Shown: positions 11,753 to 23,345 of the stretch, in pieces
Position numbering within the stretch: position 1 is the first letter of the stretch
How the letters are laid out: the number at the start of each line of letters is the position of its first letter
Origin: Epiperipatus broadwayi
Taxonomy: Eukaryota > Onychophora > Udeonychophora > Euonychophora > Peripatidae
Direction of reading: 5' to 3'
DNA length: 64,000 nt
NCBI GenBank assembly: GCA_028023455.1
Contig: JAQFVV010006203.1
Span: forward strand, 13,924,348 to 13,988,347
The notes under the pieces: generated by a model
Database searches by the model: none
The model's input: only the letters and a program-made list of their open reading frames with translations
What the model was told of the DNA's origin: nothing
Translations under genes and position numbers: made by a program

Positions 11753-13180
11753 GGGTTTGAACTCAGACTTTCACACGACCCTGAACTATCCATGCTATCG
11801 CATACCACTGATATGCTTGATCACACACATGTCGAAAAGATAAATAATCACTATATATGTATTTTGTGCTAAACTAGTCCTCATCAGTTGGTCCAGATTA
11901 TCATCTCCGCACATATATACAATCAAAACTCAGCTTATATTAAGATAGCCAATCTTCATATTTTAATGGTCAGGCTTCAAACACTCCACCCTCACAACTC
12001 TTCAGCCATCCATTTCATTGGAAAATCTGATAATGGAATGCTCAAAGCCCACCTTAGTGCCAACCTTTTCATCTTACCCATGTTGACCACAAATCCCACT
12101 GACCCCTCATATGCAGGACATAATCTATTTACATACATGTACGAGGGATGGGCAGACCTTACAGAACTTTATTTTGAAATATGAATTTTTTTTCTCTACA
12201 GTACAAACTTTTTTTATACCTACACTTACATATATAATATATAGGGGGTTTGTACTCAAACTTTCACATGACCCTCAACATAGCCATGCTATCTCATACC
12301 ACTGATATGCTTGATCACACACATGTCAAAAAGATAAAATAATCACCAATATACGTATTTCATGCTAAACCAGCACTCGTCAGATGGTCTAGATTACCAT
12401 CACACATATATACAATAAAAGCTCAGCTTATATTGAGATAGCCAATCATCATACTTTAATGGACAGGCTTCAAACCACTCCACCCCACAACTCTTCACCC
12501 ACCCATTTCATTGAAAATCTGATGATGGAATGCTCAAAGCCCACCTTAGTGCCAACCTCTTCATCCTATCCATGTTGACCACAAGTCAATCTGACCCTTC
12601 ATGTACAGGACACAATCCATTTACATACATGTATGAGGGCTGGGCAAACCTTACAGCACTTTATTTTGAAATATTTTTTTCTACAGTACAGGGTTTGAAC
12701 TTAGACTTTCACATGATGTATCTCATACTACTAATACACTCGATCACACGCTTGTTGAAAAGATAAATAATCACCAATATGCTATTTTGTGCTAAAGCAG
12801 CACTCATCAGTTGGTCCAGATTATCATCACACATTATATACAATCAAAGCTCAGCTTATATTGAGATAGTCAATCTTCATACTTTAATCGACAGGCTTCG
12901 AACTACTCCACCTCACAACTCTTCAGCCATTCATTTCATTGAAAGTCTGATGATGGAATGCTCATAGTCCATCTTAGTGCCAATTTTTTCATCCTATCCA
13001 TATTGACCACAAGTCACTGACCCTACAGGACATAATCCATTTACATACATATATGAGGGATGGGCAGACCTTACAGCACTTTATTTTGAAATGTGATTTT
13101 TTTTTCCCTACAGTATAGGCTTTTTTTCATACCTGCACTTATATATATAATATATAGAGGATTTGAACTCAGACTTTCAG
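11753..13180. repeat. Tandem array of a dispersed repeat (family A), three units plus a partial fourth
   Basis: Units start at GGGTTTGAACTCAGACTTTC-like motifs at 11753, 12246, 12691 and 13159, giving periods of about 493, 445 and 468 bp. Shared landmarks are TGCTTGATCACACACATGT, AAAAGATAAATAATCACCAA, GTCCAGATTATCATC, TTTACATACATGTA and ACTTTATTTTGAAAT. The start motif, read on the minus strand, resembles a tRNA B box (GTCTGAGTTCAAACCC). Diverged single or inverted copies of the first half occur at 42187-42674, 43563-43745 and 61672-61830. Short open frames inside the array are by-products and not genes. Confidence 0.85.
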
Positions 13181-13219
13181 TTTTTTGAAAAAACAATAGT
13201 TAAATACATATTTTATATC

Positions 13220-15380
13220 TTTTAAAAAATGTTATTTAAATATTTACAATCATTTTCTACATCCATTTTTTCCTCCTAATTTTGCTGGACCTTTTACTGT
13301 ATTTATATATTTGTCCAAGTTTTCTTGAATATACAATGTTTCATAATATATTCTCTTATGGTAATAATCCTTCACATACTTTATAATACTTATAATTTCT
13401 TCACATTTCATTTTATGCCCTATATCCAAATAATGCGAATATGGTCCTAACCTCATATCTGTTCTATTAATGGCTTGATCATGTTCCTTACCTTTTTCAA
13501 TTGCTATTCTTTCTGTTCGTCCTACATATATTTTATTGTATTTTCCACAGCTAATTTTATAAACTAGCCCCACTATTCTATTAACATCATTTAACTCTTT
13601 TGCATTATTTAACCATTTACCTAAAGACATTATTTTTCCAAGCTATTTTTACATTATTGATTTTTTTTTCATTAATCTTTATACCTTTTCTGAATGTGGA
13701 ATAGACATCTATTTACTATCTCTATATGTATTCCTATTATTTTCATTTATTCTGTCTATTTTATTATCAAAAATCCTTGTAATTGCTTTTTAACCTATTT
13801 TTACATAATTATCTTCCACCTTTAATTTCTGTTTATATGCCTCTTTTTTTTTTTTTTTATCAAATGTTATCCTATTATTCTTTAATTTAAATCCCTTTTA
13901 AACTTCCATTTTCTGGCAATATGGCTGATAGGACTTTGGATCAATCAATCCTGTAGTCTTTTCATCTTTAATATAATGTTAAACAACTATCTCATTCATC
14001 ATTCCTCTTCTTAAAAAAAAAATCTAAATACTATAGTCCATTTTTTTCTTTTCCCCATTATAAATCTAATATTATACTTCTACTTCTACTATTTCCTGTA
14101 ATAATAATATCTACATATCTATAATATTCTTTAATCTCATTATTACTTATAATTCTATCAATTATACTCTCTTCAATACTGTTTACTACTACTGATGATA
14201 AAATTCCATTAATTGAATATTCCATTACTCATCCTTTGCCTATACTTCAAAATTCTTCCTTATATTTAAAATACAATGCCTCATCTATTATTAATAATGC
14301 TTCATAAATAGTATACATCCATTTTTCTGATAAAATATTACTTAGTTTTAATTTTTTTTATAACAATATCAATGGTATCCTTTCTAGGCACACTTTGATA
14401 CATCTTTTCAATATCAAATAATGCTATTATTCCATTTCTATTTAACTTGATATTATTTAACTTATTAACAATATCTTCACAATTTTTAATATAATATTTT
14501 CCAAATCCTATTACCTCTACAATTTTTCTATATATTATTTAATATAAATATTTAAGTATATAATTACTAACATCGAAAATTACTCTTACTGGCATATTTT
14601 CTTTATGAGCCTTTATTTTACTAAACATACACGGATGTTCAAATCTTGATGGGTATAAATTCTTGTATTCTTTCTCATTAATTAATCCTTTCATTTTCAT
14701 ATAATTTAATAACACTTTATATCTTGTTTTAATTTCTTTATTAGGAACCTTGTTTAACTTTTTATACTCTTGTTTATCCATATCTTCATATATTTTTCTT
14801 TTCTTTCATAGTCTGATTCATTTAAAATTACAAATTTTGAACTTTTATTCTCACTTCTTATTATTAATTTTTCCATTCTTGTTTTATCAGTAATTTTTTT
14901 TATAACACACTTTCCCTTCCATTCTTTTTTATTATACTTAATACTTTTATTTATAATACTATTAATTTTTGATTGTAATTCAATCTTTAACTCATTTTTT
15001 ACACTTGCTTCCTCCACATATATTATTGTTTCTTGTTAAAAATCATTATTTACGAATGGAAGATATTTAACTCCTTTATTTAAAATTTTGATTCTTCTTT
15101 ATCAAAATCACTATTTGACAAACATACCTTCCAATATATTTTTCTTTAATGCATACTATTTTCTATTCTATTTCTTAATAGAATAATTTATTTCACCATA
15201 TTTTCCTTCAAAAAACAGTTTAAAAACTGTCATTCAAAGTTTATTGCACAATCCTTTGTTCTTATTGATTTTTAAGTTACTAATTTTAAATTTACGTGAC
15301 ATACGCCTTATTCTATTATTCTTAATTTTCATCCAAAAACAATTGATATTTCAATTCCTCAATTGTAAAGGTGCAAATAT
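13220..15380 (-). mobile_element. Penelope-like element relic (reverse transcriptase plus GIY-YIG)
   Basis: Read on the minus strand from 15380 to 13220, the parts appear in Penelope order. Near 15100 is DKEESKILNKGVKYLPF. Around 14850-14800 is SSKFVILNESDYERKEKY, the N-terminal FVI-D--DY block. Near 14660-14560 is PSRFEHPCMFSKIKAHKEN, in place of TP-FYGLPKIHK, followed by MPVRVI. Near 14435 is ALFDIEKMYQSVPRKDT, the A box. Near 14120 is YYRYVDIIIT, where YVDD has become YVDI. The GIY-YIG domain follows at 13630-13250. In intact elements the RT copies RNA and GIY-YIG nicks the target. Several frameshifts, stops and the lost catalytic aspartate make this copy inactive. No terminal repeats were found. 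Confidence 0.8.
13250..13630 (-). CDS. GIY-YIG endonuclease domain of the Penelope-like element
   Basis: This is a 126-codon open frame at the 3' end of the Penelope-like relic. GLVYKISCG near residues 22-30 is the GIY half and KIYVGRTER near 34-42 the YIG half, with the arginine expected shortly after. KEHDQAINR (about residues 48-56) and SHYLDIGHKM (about 66-75) continue the fold: a basic helix and the H-x-x-x-x-GH region typical of Penelope endonucleases. The methionine at 13630 is not a true start; in an intact element this domain is fused C-terminally to the RT. It is the best-preserved part of the element. A gene recruited by the host is possible but nothing here requires it. Confidence 0.75.
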   Translation of the reverse strand: MSLGKWLNNAKELNDVNRIVGLVYKISCGKYNKIYVGRTERIAIEKGKEHDQAINRTDMRLGPYSHYLDIGHKMKCEEIISIIKYVKDYYHKRIYYETLYIQENLDKYINTVKGPAKLGGKNGCRK

Positions 15381-17690
15381 TGGAAGCACAAGTTAAGAAA
15401 AATGGAAGAACATCATTGGGGGATTGAAGGTATACTAGACAGAGTGGCAAGATTAACTATTCAACTTAATGGAAAATACAAAATGCAGATAATTTAGATT
15501 TATGTCCCAAAAAGTTCTCATTATTTTTGAAGAAGTAGAGGATTTTTATATATATATGTACAAAAAGTGCTTTAGATCAGACCAAATATTTTAAAATTGT
15601 TATGGGAAGTTTTAATGATAGAATAGAAATCGATTGAAATATGAAAATGCTCTTGTGGTGGCAGAAATAAGAGTAAACACACACTTGTCGATTTTTCAGA
15701 AGAAAAAAATGTATACTATGAATTCTTTCTTGCAAGAAAAGGTTACACAGAAATGGATGTGGAAACATCTATATGAAGGTATAGTAGAATAAGTTTATAT
15801 TTTGATTGATACAGAATTTGTATTGTAAGATTATAATGTTCTTAATAATAGATTCAACACAGGAAGCAAACATTGATTAGTGAGATGTAAGATATTAATG
15901 CAAAACTAGAAAGATGAAAACTATTAAGAAAGATAGTATTAACCATTGATACCTAACTATAAAAAACATGTGGCGGATTGTTTTAAAATAATAATAGATT
16001 TTAAAATTGGTTCAGACTTGAGTGACATTAGTAAGAAGATAACTGATTCTCTACTAAAAAAATAATACTGATAGCTGAAAGACAAAAGAATCAATTCATT
16101 GGTAAATTTTCAACTAAGAAAAGACAGTGGATGAAAACTTTTTAAAAATATTGCATTTAATAGAATTGATTATCTAGAATTCTGTAAAGTGGCAAAAAAT
16201 GAGAGAGAAAATATAACTATGAATTGGTAATGACAGCTATAGAAAAGTATAAAACAATATCTTTGTATTGGGAAAGTTGTTTCAGCAATGAGAAGAAAAC
16301 ATAGAATTATTATTAAAAAGAGGGACATAACTATCAAAATCTATATAATAATTATAATAATAATAAAAAAATAAAGAACTCTAACACAACATCTTATGAA
16401 TTGTTGTATTTTAAATGAATAAGAGATTCATGAAATTAAATCTACGAAGAAGGGAAAAGTTTCAAGAAATGATACAATTTATTGTTGACTTCTTAAAAGA
16501 AGCAAGTAAAAAAAACTAGAAAAATTATTGGCAAAACTATATTCTAAATGCCTAAATGATAAAGAAGTATCAAATGATTGTGTAATTGTAATATTAAACA
16601 ATTCAAAACAAAGCAAAACTCTCCATATAGTAGTGCCATCTTGTGCTAATCAATGGATGCCAGAAGGCTTGTGCACGAAATTCCTATTTAGTGCCTACTC
16701 ATCCAATATCCCCAGACTAGTTTGTGGCTTGTGCTAGTATGAGATAGTGATCATGTAATTGTAATATTGATATTTAAGTAAGCTGATAAAGAAAATTTTA
16801 GAAATTACAAAACTATGTTTTCTTTCAGTTTTACCCAAGATGATTAGCAAGATAATTATAACTTGTTTACATTAAACTTTGGAATCAATGACCCATAAAG
16901 TGGGCATTACAACATTTCATATCCAAATTATAGAGAAAAAAATGAATGTGTTATCATTATACTTTGAATTTGTAGGTTATAAAAAGGCATTCAATTCTAT
17001 AAGTATTTCCAGTGTGTTTATAATTTTGGACCATCAAGATACAGACCCAAGAAATTGTGTTATTCTCAAGAATATTTATCAAAATGCAACACAAGTTTTA
17101 CATGAAATATTTTGTGTATTAAAATGAGATGTTAAAGGAATAAAAATAAACGAGGACTGCTTAATTCAGCTATGTTTTGCAGGTGATGTGTGTATTTTTA
17201 CAAACAATATGTCAGAGCTTCAGGACATGTTGCAAGAGTTATCAGATGAAAACAAGATAATAGGACTAATATTAAGTAAAGTCTAAAGCAATAGTTTTTT
17301 ACAGAAGGAAAAAATATAGATTGCTAATCTTGAATTAAAATTTAATGATTGCAAATAATTTAGCCAAACTATTAATATAGATGGGAACATAATAGATGGA
17401 ATTGGTAGAATTAAACTTGGATGGAGTGCGTTTGGTAGAAACAATTTAAAAGAAAACATGCCTGTATATCTGTAAATGGTTTGTAATAGTTGTGTTTTAT
17501 CAGTTGTTACATATGGATCTGAGATTTGAACATTTATCAAAAGTCAATATAGAGACTATAGACCAGATACAAAATATGGGTAGATGTATGTTGGAAGTAA
17601 CAAACATAAATTGAAAGTTAAATACATGGCTGTAAAAACAAATAGGTTATCATTGAGATTATTGAAGAGCTTTTAGTAGAAACAGCTTAA
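15381..17690 (+). pseudogene. RTE-type LINE relic, endonuclease through reverse transcriptase
   Basis: This is the longest retrotransposon copy in the window, all on the plus strand but in changing frames. The endonuclease shows YVPKSSH near 15500, FKIVMGSFNDRIE near 15591-15629 (GDFNAKIG in intact elements) and GSKH-LVR near 15862. The RT follows: NYKT near 16809, LPKMISKIITTCLH near 16836-16877, FVGYKKAFNS near 16970 (VDYEKAFDS), FAGDV near 17178 (FADDV), INIDGNI near 17370, LGWSAFGRNN near 17417 and VVTYGSE near 17502. Such elements encode an APE-type endonuclease and RT for target-primed copying. Stops are frequent and a SINE fragment interrupts it at about 16610-16740. The D-to-G change in the FADD box would itself abolish RT activity. 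Confidence 0.85.
16610..16752 (-). mobile_element. SINE-like fragment (family B) nested in the RTE relic
   Basis: About 140 bp with family B landmarks (CAATGGATGC, CATCCAATATCCCCAGACTA, TTGTGGCTTG) sits inside the RTE reading sequence. The host sequence before and after it repeats: TGTAATTGTAATATT ends near 16595 and recurs near 16770 (GTAATTGTAATATT identical). RTE homology resumes after the second copy. This fits a retroposed insertion with a target-site duplication, which dates the SINE as younger than the RTE copy. It is shorter than other B copies, so it is 5'- or 3'-truncated. Confidence 0.65.
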
Positions 17691-17741
17691 TACTATAAAT
17701 ATAATTATGTTTGACAATGATGATTTTTAATAGATATTTTT

Positions 17742-18165
17742 ACTTATGGATCTGAGATTTGAACACATAACAAAAGAGTAATAATAAGTTTAGACCAGAA
17801 AAAAAAAGTATAGAGAGATAAATGTATATTGGAAATAAAGCACTGAAAGCTGAATAAATGCCTTGAGAGAATAAATGGATAACATTGTCATTATTGAGAG
17901 AATTAAGAGTCTGAATTGGAGTTGGATTGGACATAGTTGTTAGAATATTTGATAATAGATGGGCATTTGCATTCAATCCAGATCTCATGATATTGTAAAA
18001 TACCTAAAAATAGATCACATGTGAAATGGATGGGATGAGATAAGGAAGTTTGGAGTTAGTGGAAAATAAAGATTTTGGATCAGAGAAAATGAATTAAACT
18101 TGGAAAGAATTTCATTCTGTAATGAATCAAAAATCTTTGGTGATAGTAGTTTGACAGTCATAAAT
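17742..18165 (+). pseudogene. Second RTE 3' end, overlapping in content with the preceding copy
   Basis: The motif TYGSEI appears at 17502-17527 and again at 17743-17759, so this is the 3' part of another RTE copy placed directly after the first. It continues with KSLNWSWIGH near 17905, a decayed RWAF box near 17958 and WDEIRKFGVSGK near 18033, then RFWIRENELNLERISF to about 18115. These match the conserved RTE tail (GH-R, RGRP--RW-DDI, W-R-A-DR). Stops and frameshifts are present. Either a second 5'-truncated insertion or a local duplication explains the overlap. Confidence 0.75.
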
Positions 18166-18689
18166 TATATAATTATTATATGTAATTATTATTTGAGAAA
18201 TCATATGATATTGGAGTACTCAAAATGGCAATCTGAAAATGTCTTCCAATCAATTGATCAAAATGAGATTATTTTTTTATTTGATTCAGATAAATATCAG
18301 GAACTTTTAAGTTGGTCATTTTCTTTTTTAATACTAAATCTCATATGATATTCATTTATTTTAAATAAACACCTTTTGTTTTAGATAACACATTCATTGA
18401 TCAAAGAAATTTTAAAAAAGCAAATAAATATAATTTGCATTTGAAAAAATAGAAATGTATAAATTATTATATGTCTATATTAGAACTTCAAACTAACAAA
18501 TTATATTCTTTGATTTGTAATTCATAAATATACCCTTCCAAACCTAAAGTATGTCTAATATTTTTTTGAAAGCGCTAAAAAAAGCAGTAGATATACACAT
18601 GTTAATTTACTGTCAACTGAAATCCTTGTGTGGTTGTGAAAAATAACAAGACTATATGTTAGTCACTACTTATGTTAAGCAATGCAGGT

Positions 18690-19345
18690 TAATCTATACA
18701 AGACAGAATTATATGATGTTGAGACACTGTCGAGAGAAATAATATGTTTTTGTTTTGAGGAGAAAAGACTCAAATTCTTTTTGAACATCATCAGCAGACA
18801 TTGATTATTCACTTGTTGCATAAGAATCTTATTTAAATCAGCTGATTTGGGAAATCATGGGAGTTGTTTGACACTTTATTTTTTCTATGTATGATTTGGC
18901 ATATTATCTTGGATGGCTGAGCTGCCATTTTAAAGGGCTGTTTTCTGAAGCGAATGCTGTACATGAAAATGGTAGTAGTGTGGGCACAAGAATTGGATAA
19001 TGAATGACTGGAAATGAAATAAACTTTTCACAGTTTCTTTAAGAACTTATGGCTAATGATTGCTTAAAAAAATAAGATTGGCTTTTTGATAACTGAAGTT
19101 TGTTGGTGAAATTATTATGATTTGACAAGTGTTTCTTTGAATTCACTAATCATTCAGCATATGTGCTCTTCATAGCTACAAATCATTTTGGATGACTGGT
19201 CATTCTGTGGTAAAAACTGTTTTCAGATATCCTTATTATTCAAGATGATAATGCTTTAATTCATCTACTATCACACCAAATATTAAAGAAACATGAAGAT
19301 GATGTTACATATCTCTCAGTCTTTCTAACTGTCTAGCATAGACTA
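18690..19345 (+). pseudogene. Tc1-like transposase relic
   Basis: At about 19230-19318 the plus strand reads IIQDDNALIHLLSHQILKKH followed by EDDVTYLS. Tc1-family transposases have (F/Q)-x-(D/E)DNAP-H at the second catalytic aspartate and a following W-x-x-HEDDV-HL block before PQSPDLN. HSVVKTVF just before fits the same region. Further upstream, 18870-19020 is compatible with a decayed catalytic core but not clearly readable. The final catalytic region after 19320 is lost to frameshifts. A cut-and-paste transposase in origin, inactive here. Terminal inverted repeats were not found. Confidence 0.6.
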
Positions 19346-20404
19346 TTTGTGAATGAAAGAATAGTTGAATCTTCTGAGAGTTCAGAATCTGAAACATTTT
19401 TTCTTGAAGGTGTAATATTTCCATATTGTTCAAATGTTGTATCATCTCATGTCAGAAAAGATGAATAGTTTTTGATGCTTTTGAGATTTTTTTCATTGTT
19501 ATCATTTTTTTGAAGTGCTCTGCAATGTAAATCCTGTTCCGGTATCTTTATAGAAACATGTCACAAACCTCCTTTGTCATTATGATTTAACCAACTTCTT
19601 CATTCTTCTAGTCAAAACATCTCTTCTGAGAATGCTTACTTCTAGGATTTGTCTAGACGTTTTTCCAGCTTGCATCCATCTTTTAACTCTTCTTAGTAAT
19701 AAAATGTTTTTGAAATTAAAATAGTTATTGCTATTCCTAATTTATATGTTTTAATTGCAAATAAGTAGGCCAATGAAATAGTTTTAAAAAGAGGAATGAC
19801 GTTAAAGAAAAGAGGCATAAAGAAGATCCAGAAGTAGTCATTCATTAATACTGTTTATAGGACTGATTGAGATATTCTCTTGAGGGTATAGGCTGGTATC
19901 AAAATAATAGCATTCATCTACCCAACATTTGCTAAAGTAAAATGCAAAAGAATGAGACTTTTCTTGAGGATAATAATAAAGAAAATCTGCTTCATCATTC
20001 ATCATAACATTAAATAAATGTCATAATTTTTGAATTTTTTAAAAATTAATGAAATTAATAGTAATCCTTACTTCCATAAACAATCAGTAAAAAAAAACTG
20101 GAAAAATTTAAAATTGCCCGTATAAAGTGTTTTATTTAAACCAGCCTATTTTATTATTATTTATGGAAGTCAAGGTTATAGTTAACATTCATTAATTTAA
20201 AAGAAAATTTGTTTATAAAAATCATATGAATGAAAAAAACATTAAGGTTATATATTCACATAATTTATTATGTTATATTTAGTGTATACCATTGAAAGAA
20301 TAAAAATTAATATCTCAAATTTGATAGCTAATGATGTTCAAATTAGAAAACTGAAGTCAGAACTCTGAATTAATATTAACTTTTGATATATATCTTATCT
20401 TACA
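19346..20404. other. Unassigned AT-rich DNA
   Basis: A moderately CT-rich stretch at 19490-19700 and the rest AT-rich. It may include the decayed end of the Tc1 copy. No gene recognised. Confidence 0.4.
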
Positions 20405-20545
20405 TTATTGATGGAAATAAGGTGTGCTGGGGTGATATGGAAAAGAGAAGCTAAAGATCAGAGAAGATGAATTGAATTTGGAGAGACCTTCATCCTCCAG
20501 TGGATTGATAATGGTTGATGATGATGATATTATTGATGGAGGTTT
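20405..20545 (+). mobile_element. RTE LINE 3' end with TGATGATGATG tail
   Basis: The plus strand holds the last codons of an RTE ORF in a degraded form: GVLG-DDIW near 20420, then DQRR-IEFGE and TFILQWID near 20490, matching W--LEEAF-QQW. This is followed by GGTTGATGATGATGATATT. RTE/BovB elements characteristically end in a short (TGATG)n-like tail soon after the stop codon, so this is a severely 5'-truncated insertion of about 140 bp. Confidence 0.7.
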
Positions 20546-21785
20546 TCATTCAATCTTTTCAAACATTGGGGGTATATGTACCACAGATTGGAATCATTGC
20601 TCTAAACCCCTTATTGTTACCTCTTCTTGCAATTGTTTTGCCTCCTATCTATAGTTAAGTTCTTCATTTCTTTTATAGTTATTAAGAAATTCTAATTTGG
20701 CCACTAGATCCATTTACTTGTTTTACTAGTAGTCTTGATTATCTCTCCATAATTGTTACCTTGTCATCTACAATTTCAATAAATTGTAATTTGAAACAAT
20801 AAATAGAAATATACAAATTTGAACTATAAGTTTTATGCATGCATCTACCCTGTGATATTATGAATCATTTCTCTTCCATACCTTATGTCATGTACTCAGT
20901 GTTTATTCGATCAATTATATGGTTGCTATACCATTGGAAGCATTGTTTTACACTTATAGCATCATTGCTATGAATTATTAAATAAAATGTATTTAAAATT
21001 AACCTAAGCATGAAATTAATAATGTTGGCAATTTTGTGTAATAAAAGTAATTGATTCAGTAATAAAATTAAGTTGTATGTTGACTGAATACTATTATATA
21101 TATATATACTCACTCAATTAGATTCTTTCTCATTTTATTATTGTACTACCTCATAAAATATTATTCTATTTTTGTATTAATTATTTTTGCTTTTATTTTA
21201 ATGTGTGTATACTGTTTTAAATTAAGCTGTATCATGGGATTTATACATATATGAGGTAATATCCATTAAATATTAATTTTAAAGTTCAATATTATTTTAG
21301 GTTTACACATCTCTGTGATAACTTTGAACCAAAGAGTTATGGATACAAGAACGATTATTAAAGAGTTCATGTTTTAAAACCATAAAACAAAATAGGGATT
21401 GAAGCCAATGCAAAACTTTTTTAAAAAGCATAATGGCATACATTTTTAAAATATAATTTTAAGCCTATCAGATGTACTCCACGCCATTTTACTAAACTAT
21501 TTTTATCCATTTCTTCTAATTGGCTAATGTAGATATAATAAAAAAATGTTTGATTGGAAATTTTGATTATTGTTGGAAAAAGATCTGTGCGAGAGATCTT
21601 AACATCTGGGTTCAAACCATAAAAAACTTGTAAAGTTTCTGAGACTTATTCTATAAAACGTGAACCTTTTTAATATACAACTTTTCCTGTTTATATTTTT
21701 TGAAGTTTTAAATCACTTTAATGAAGAAGAGATTCTTTTGTATATTTTCTAAAAAATTTAAGTGTCTTTTTTATTTCATGATTTT
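20546..21785. other. Unassigned DNA
   Basis: On the minus strand 20790-20560 can be read as a lysine- and glutamate-rich, possibly coiled-coil stretch in two frames, reminiscent of LINE ORF1 but not assignable. The remainder is AT-rich with a short (TA)n at 21095. No gene called. Confidence 0.4.
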
Positions 21786-22262
21786 TTTTTTTGTAGAGCT
21801 AAACACGATGTTTCCAAAACTGAAAATCTTTTCGTAATTTTTGAAACCTTAACATATTGGAGATTCAACACATCTTTGAATTTTTTATGATTTGTGATAT
21901 CAAATTCCCTTTTAATCCAGTCTTCTCTCTTAGCTGAGAAAAATCCAGCTTTTTCTTTTAATCTTCAGTATAAAATTTTAGTAAAAAGTTTGTAGAGAAT
22001 CGATAGCAGACTGATATGACTGTAAATTTTGTAATTTTTTTTTTTTGTGTATGTAATAACAGTAGGTAAAAAGTAAATTTAAAACAGTCTTTAAATAGTT
22101 CATTGTGAAGCAAGGGCCTAATAGTTCCTCTTAGAGAAGTAGAGAATTTTCATTTGATAATGATGAAGATTTGAATAATTTTCTATTCTTTTAACTAAAA
22201 GTAGCTTGATTCCCATTTTCCAACTAATATATTATCTGATTACTTGAAAGAAAATCCCATAG
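21786..22262 (-). pseudogene. RTE-type LINE fragment
   Basis: On the minus strand, at 22034-21971, the frame reads NYKIYSHISLLSILYKLF then TKIL, the conserved NYRPISLLS--YKLFTKIL block of RTE reverse transcriptases. It continues with RLKEKAGFFSAKREDWIK, corresponding to RLE--LD-NQPREQAGFR. Sequence from 22262 to 22040 fits the linker between endonuclease and RT but is badly decayed. Stops and frameshifts are present throughout. Confidence 0.7.
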
Positions 22263-22287
22263 CCTGTTAATAAAATTTGAAAGTTTA

Positions 22288-22340
22288 TTGGTCCAGATTT
22301 GAACTCAGTCTTGGATATGGTTACCATTGCTCTACAAGGC
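22288..22340 (-). repeat. tRNA-like SINE head
   Basis: On the minus strand the sequence reads TAGAGCAATGGTAACCAT, an A-box-like stretch, and about 20 bases later GAGTTCAAATCTGG, a B-box-like stretch. This fits the 5' head of a tRNA-derived SINE. No tail or target duplication was recognised. Confidence 0.5.
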
Positions 22341-22599
22341 TTTTATATGATAATATTACAAGTCCATTATTTTCTTTTCTTGGGAATGCTGTTTTTTTTA
22401 AAGCACGTTGTAAACATAAGTGATAATATTTTTATTAATTCATAATCATTTTTAATCATTTCATTTACTGTCTCACCTTGCCATAGTAATTTTACATTTT
22501 TTTTATAGCTGAAACTGCATATTTCACCTAACCAGACATTATATCTAGGATATTATTTATATCTACAGAATCTATTTTCTATCAAATTTATTGAATAAA

Positions 22600-23045
22600 G
22601 TATGCAGCAACAAACTTTCCATACAGTAGTGCTACCCAATGTAAGCCGGTTCCCCTCTATTCTTCACAGCGTAAGTTTGTGGTTAAGACTTGTAGAGGTC
22701 TCTACCATCGCATTTTCAGATGCATATTATCGAGGTTAAAGCCTTAGTAAATATTACATAATAATCAATGGATGCTAGAATATTTGTGCATAAATTCTTT
22801 ATCTAGTGCTTATTGATTCAATATCCCCAGATTAGTTTCTAGCTTGTGGCTTTGAGAACACTGCACCTAGATCTTTGGATGCAATACAACCTTTCAGCTG
22901 CCATCTTTTATGGTTTTAGTTAACTATGAAGCTATGCATCCTAAATGGAAATACAATATTTTCAATCCAAGCTAATTCATTTATATAATCATACAGATTT
23001 GAACCCAATTTGGTATCTACATATTTTGGTGGCTTGGGGTTTTTA
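22600..23045 (-). repeat. SINE-like dispersed repeat (family B), longest copy, interrupted
   Basis: Family B landmarks run from CTTTCCATACAGTAGTG (22616) through CAATGGATGCTAGA, CAATATCCCCAGATTA, TAGCTTGTGGCTTTGAG and TTTTCAATCCAAGCTAATTC. The block ends at GATTTGAACCCAATTTGG (22996), which is a B-box-like GGGTTCAAATC on the minus strand. An unrelated GC-richer segment of about 115 bp (about 22647-22760) separates the first landmark from the rest and may be a nested insertion. Confidence 0.65.
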
Positions 23046-23214
23046 ATAACCATAATCACTATCATCCTATAAAGCAGGATTGGAATTAAACTATTAAATC
23101 ATCATAAAAAATGGTGATCATGTGATGTTTTAGTGATTTATTATCTCCATGTAAAGAGAAAAGGAATTTAATTTTTTTTAAACCCCTTTTTGCCAAAATG
23201 AAATGCTTAATTTT

Positions 23215-23345
23215 TGTATGCAGAGCGAGTGGTTAGCACATGTTCTTACCATGCTCATGTTGGAGTTTGAATCCAGGTTGTAAACTGTAAATTTTTTTTC
23301 CATCACAAATTGGTTTATTCTTTTAAATAGATGAGCCTTATTTAT
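23215..23345 (+). repeat. tRNA-derived SINE (family C)
   Basis: The head reads GCAGAGCGAGTGGTTAGCAC (A-box-like) and GGAGTTTGAATCCAGG (B-box-like) at normal tRNA spacing, with ACCATGCTC between them. It is followed by an unrelated T-rich tail. Related heads are at 38112, 38381 and 61025. The tRNA similarity is to promoter boxes; the cloverleaf is not intact. Confidence 0.65.

Noticed and set aside
11888-12967. Plus-strand frames of 62-98 codons as a small gene family
   Set aside because: They are the same repeat read in each tandem unit, with different starts and stops and no conserved frame.
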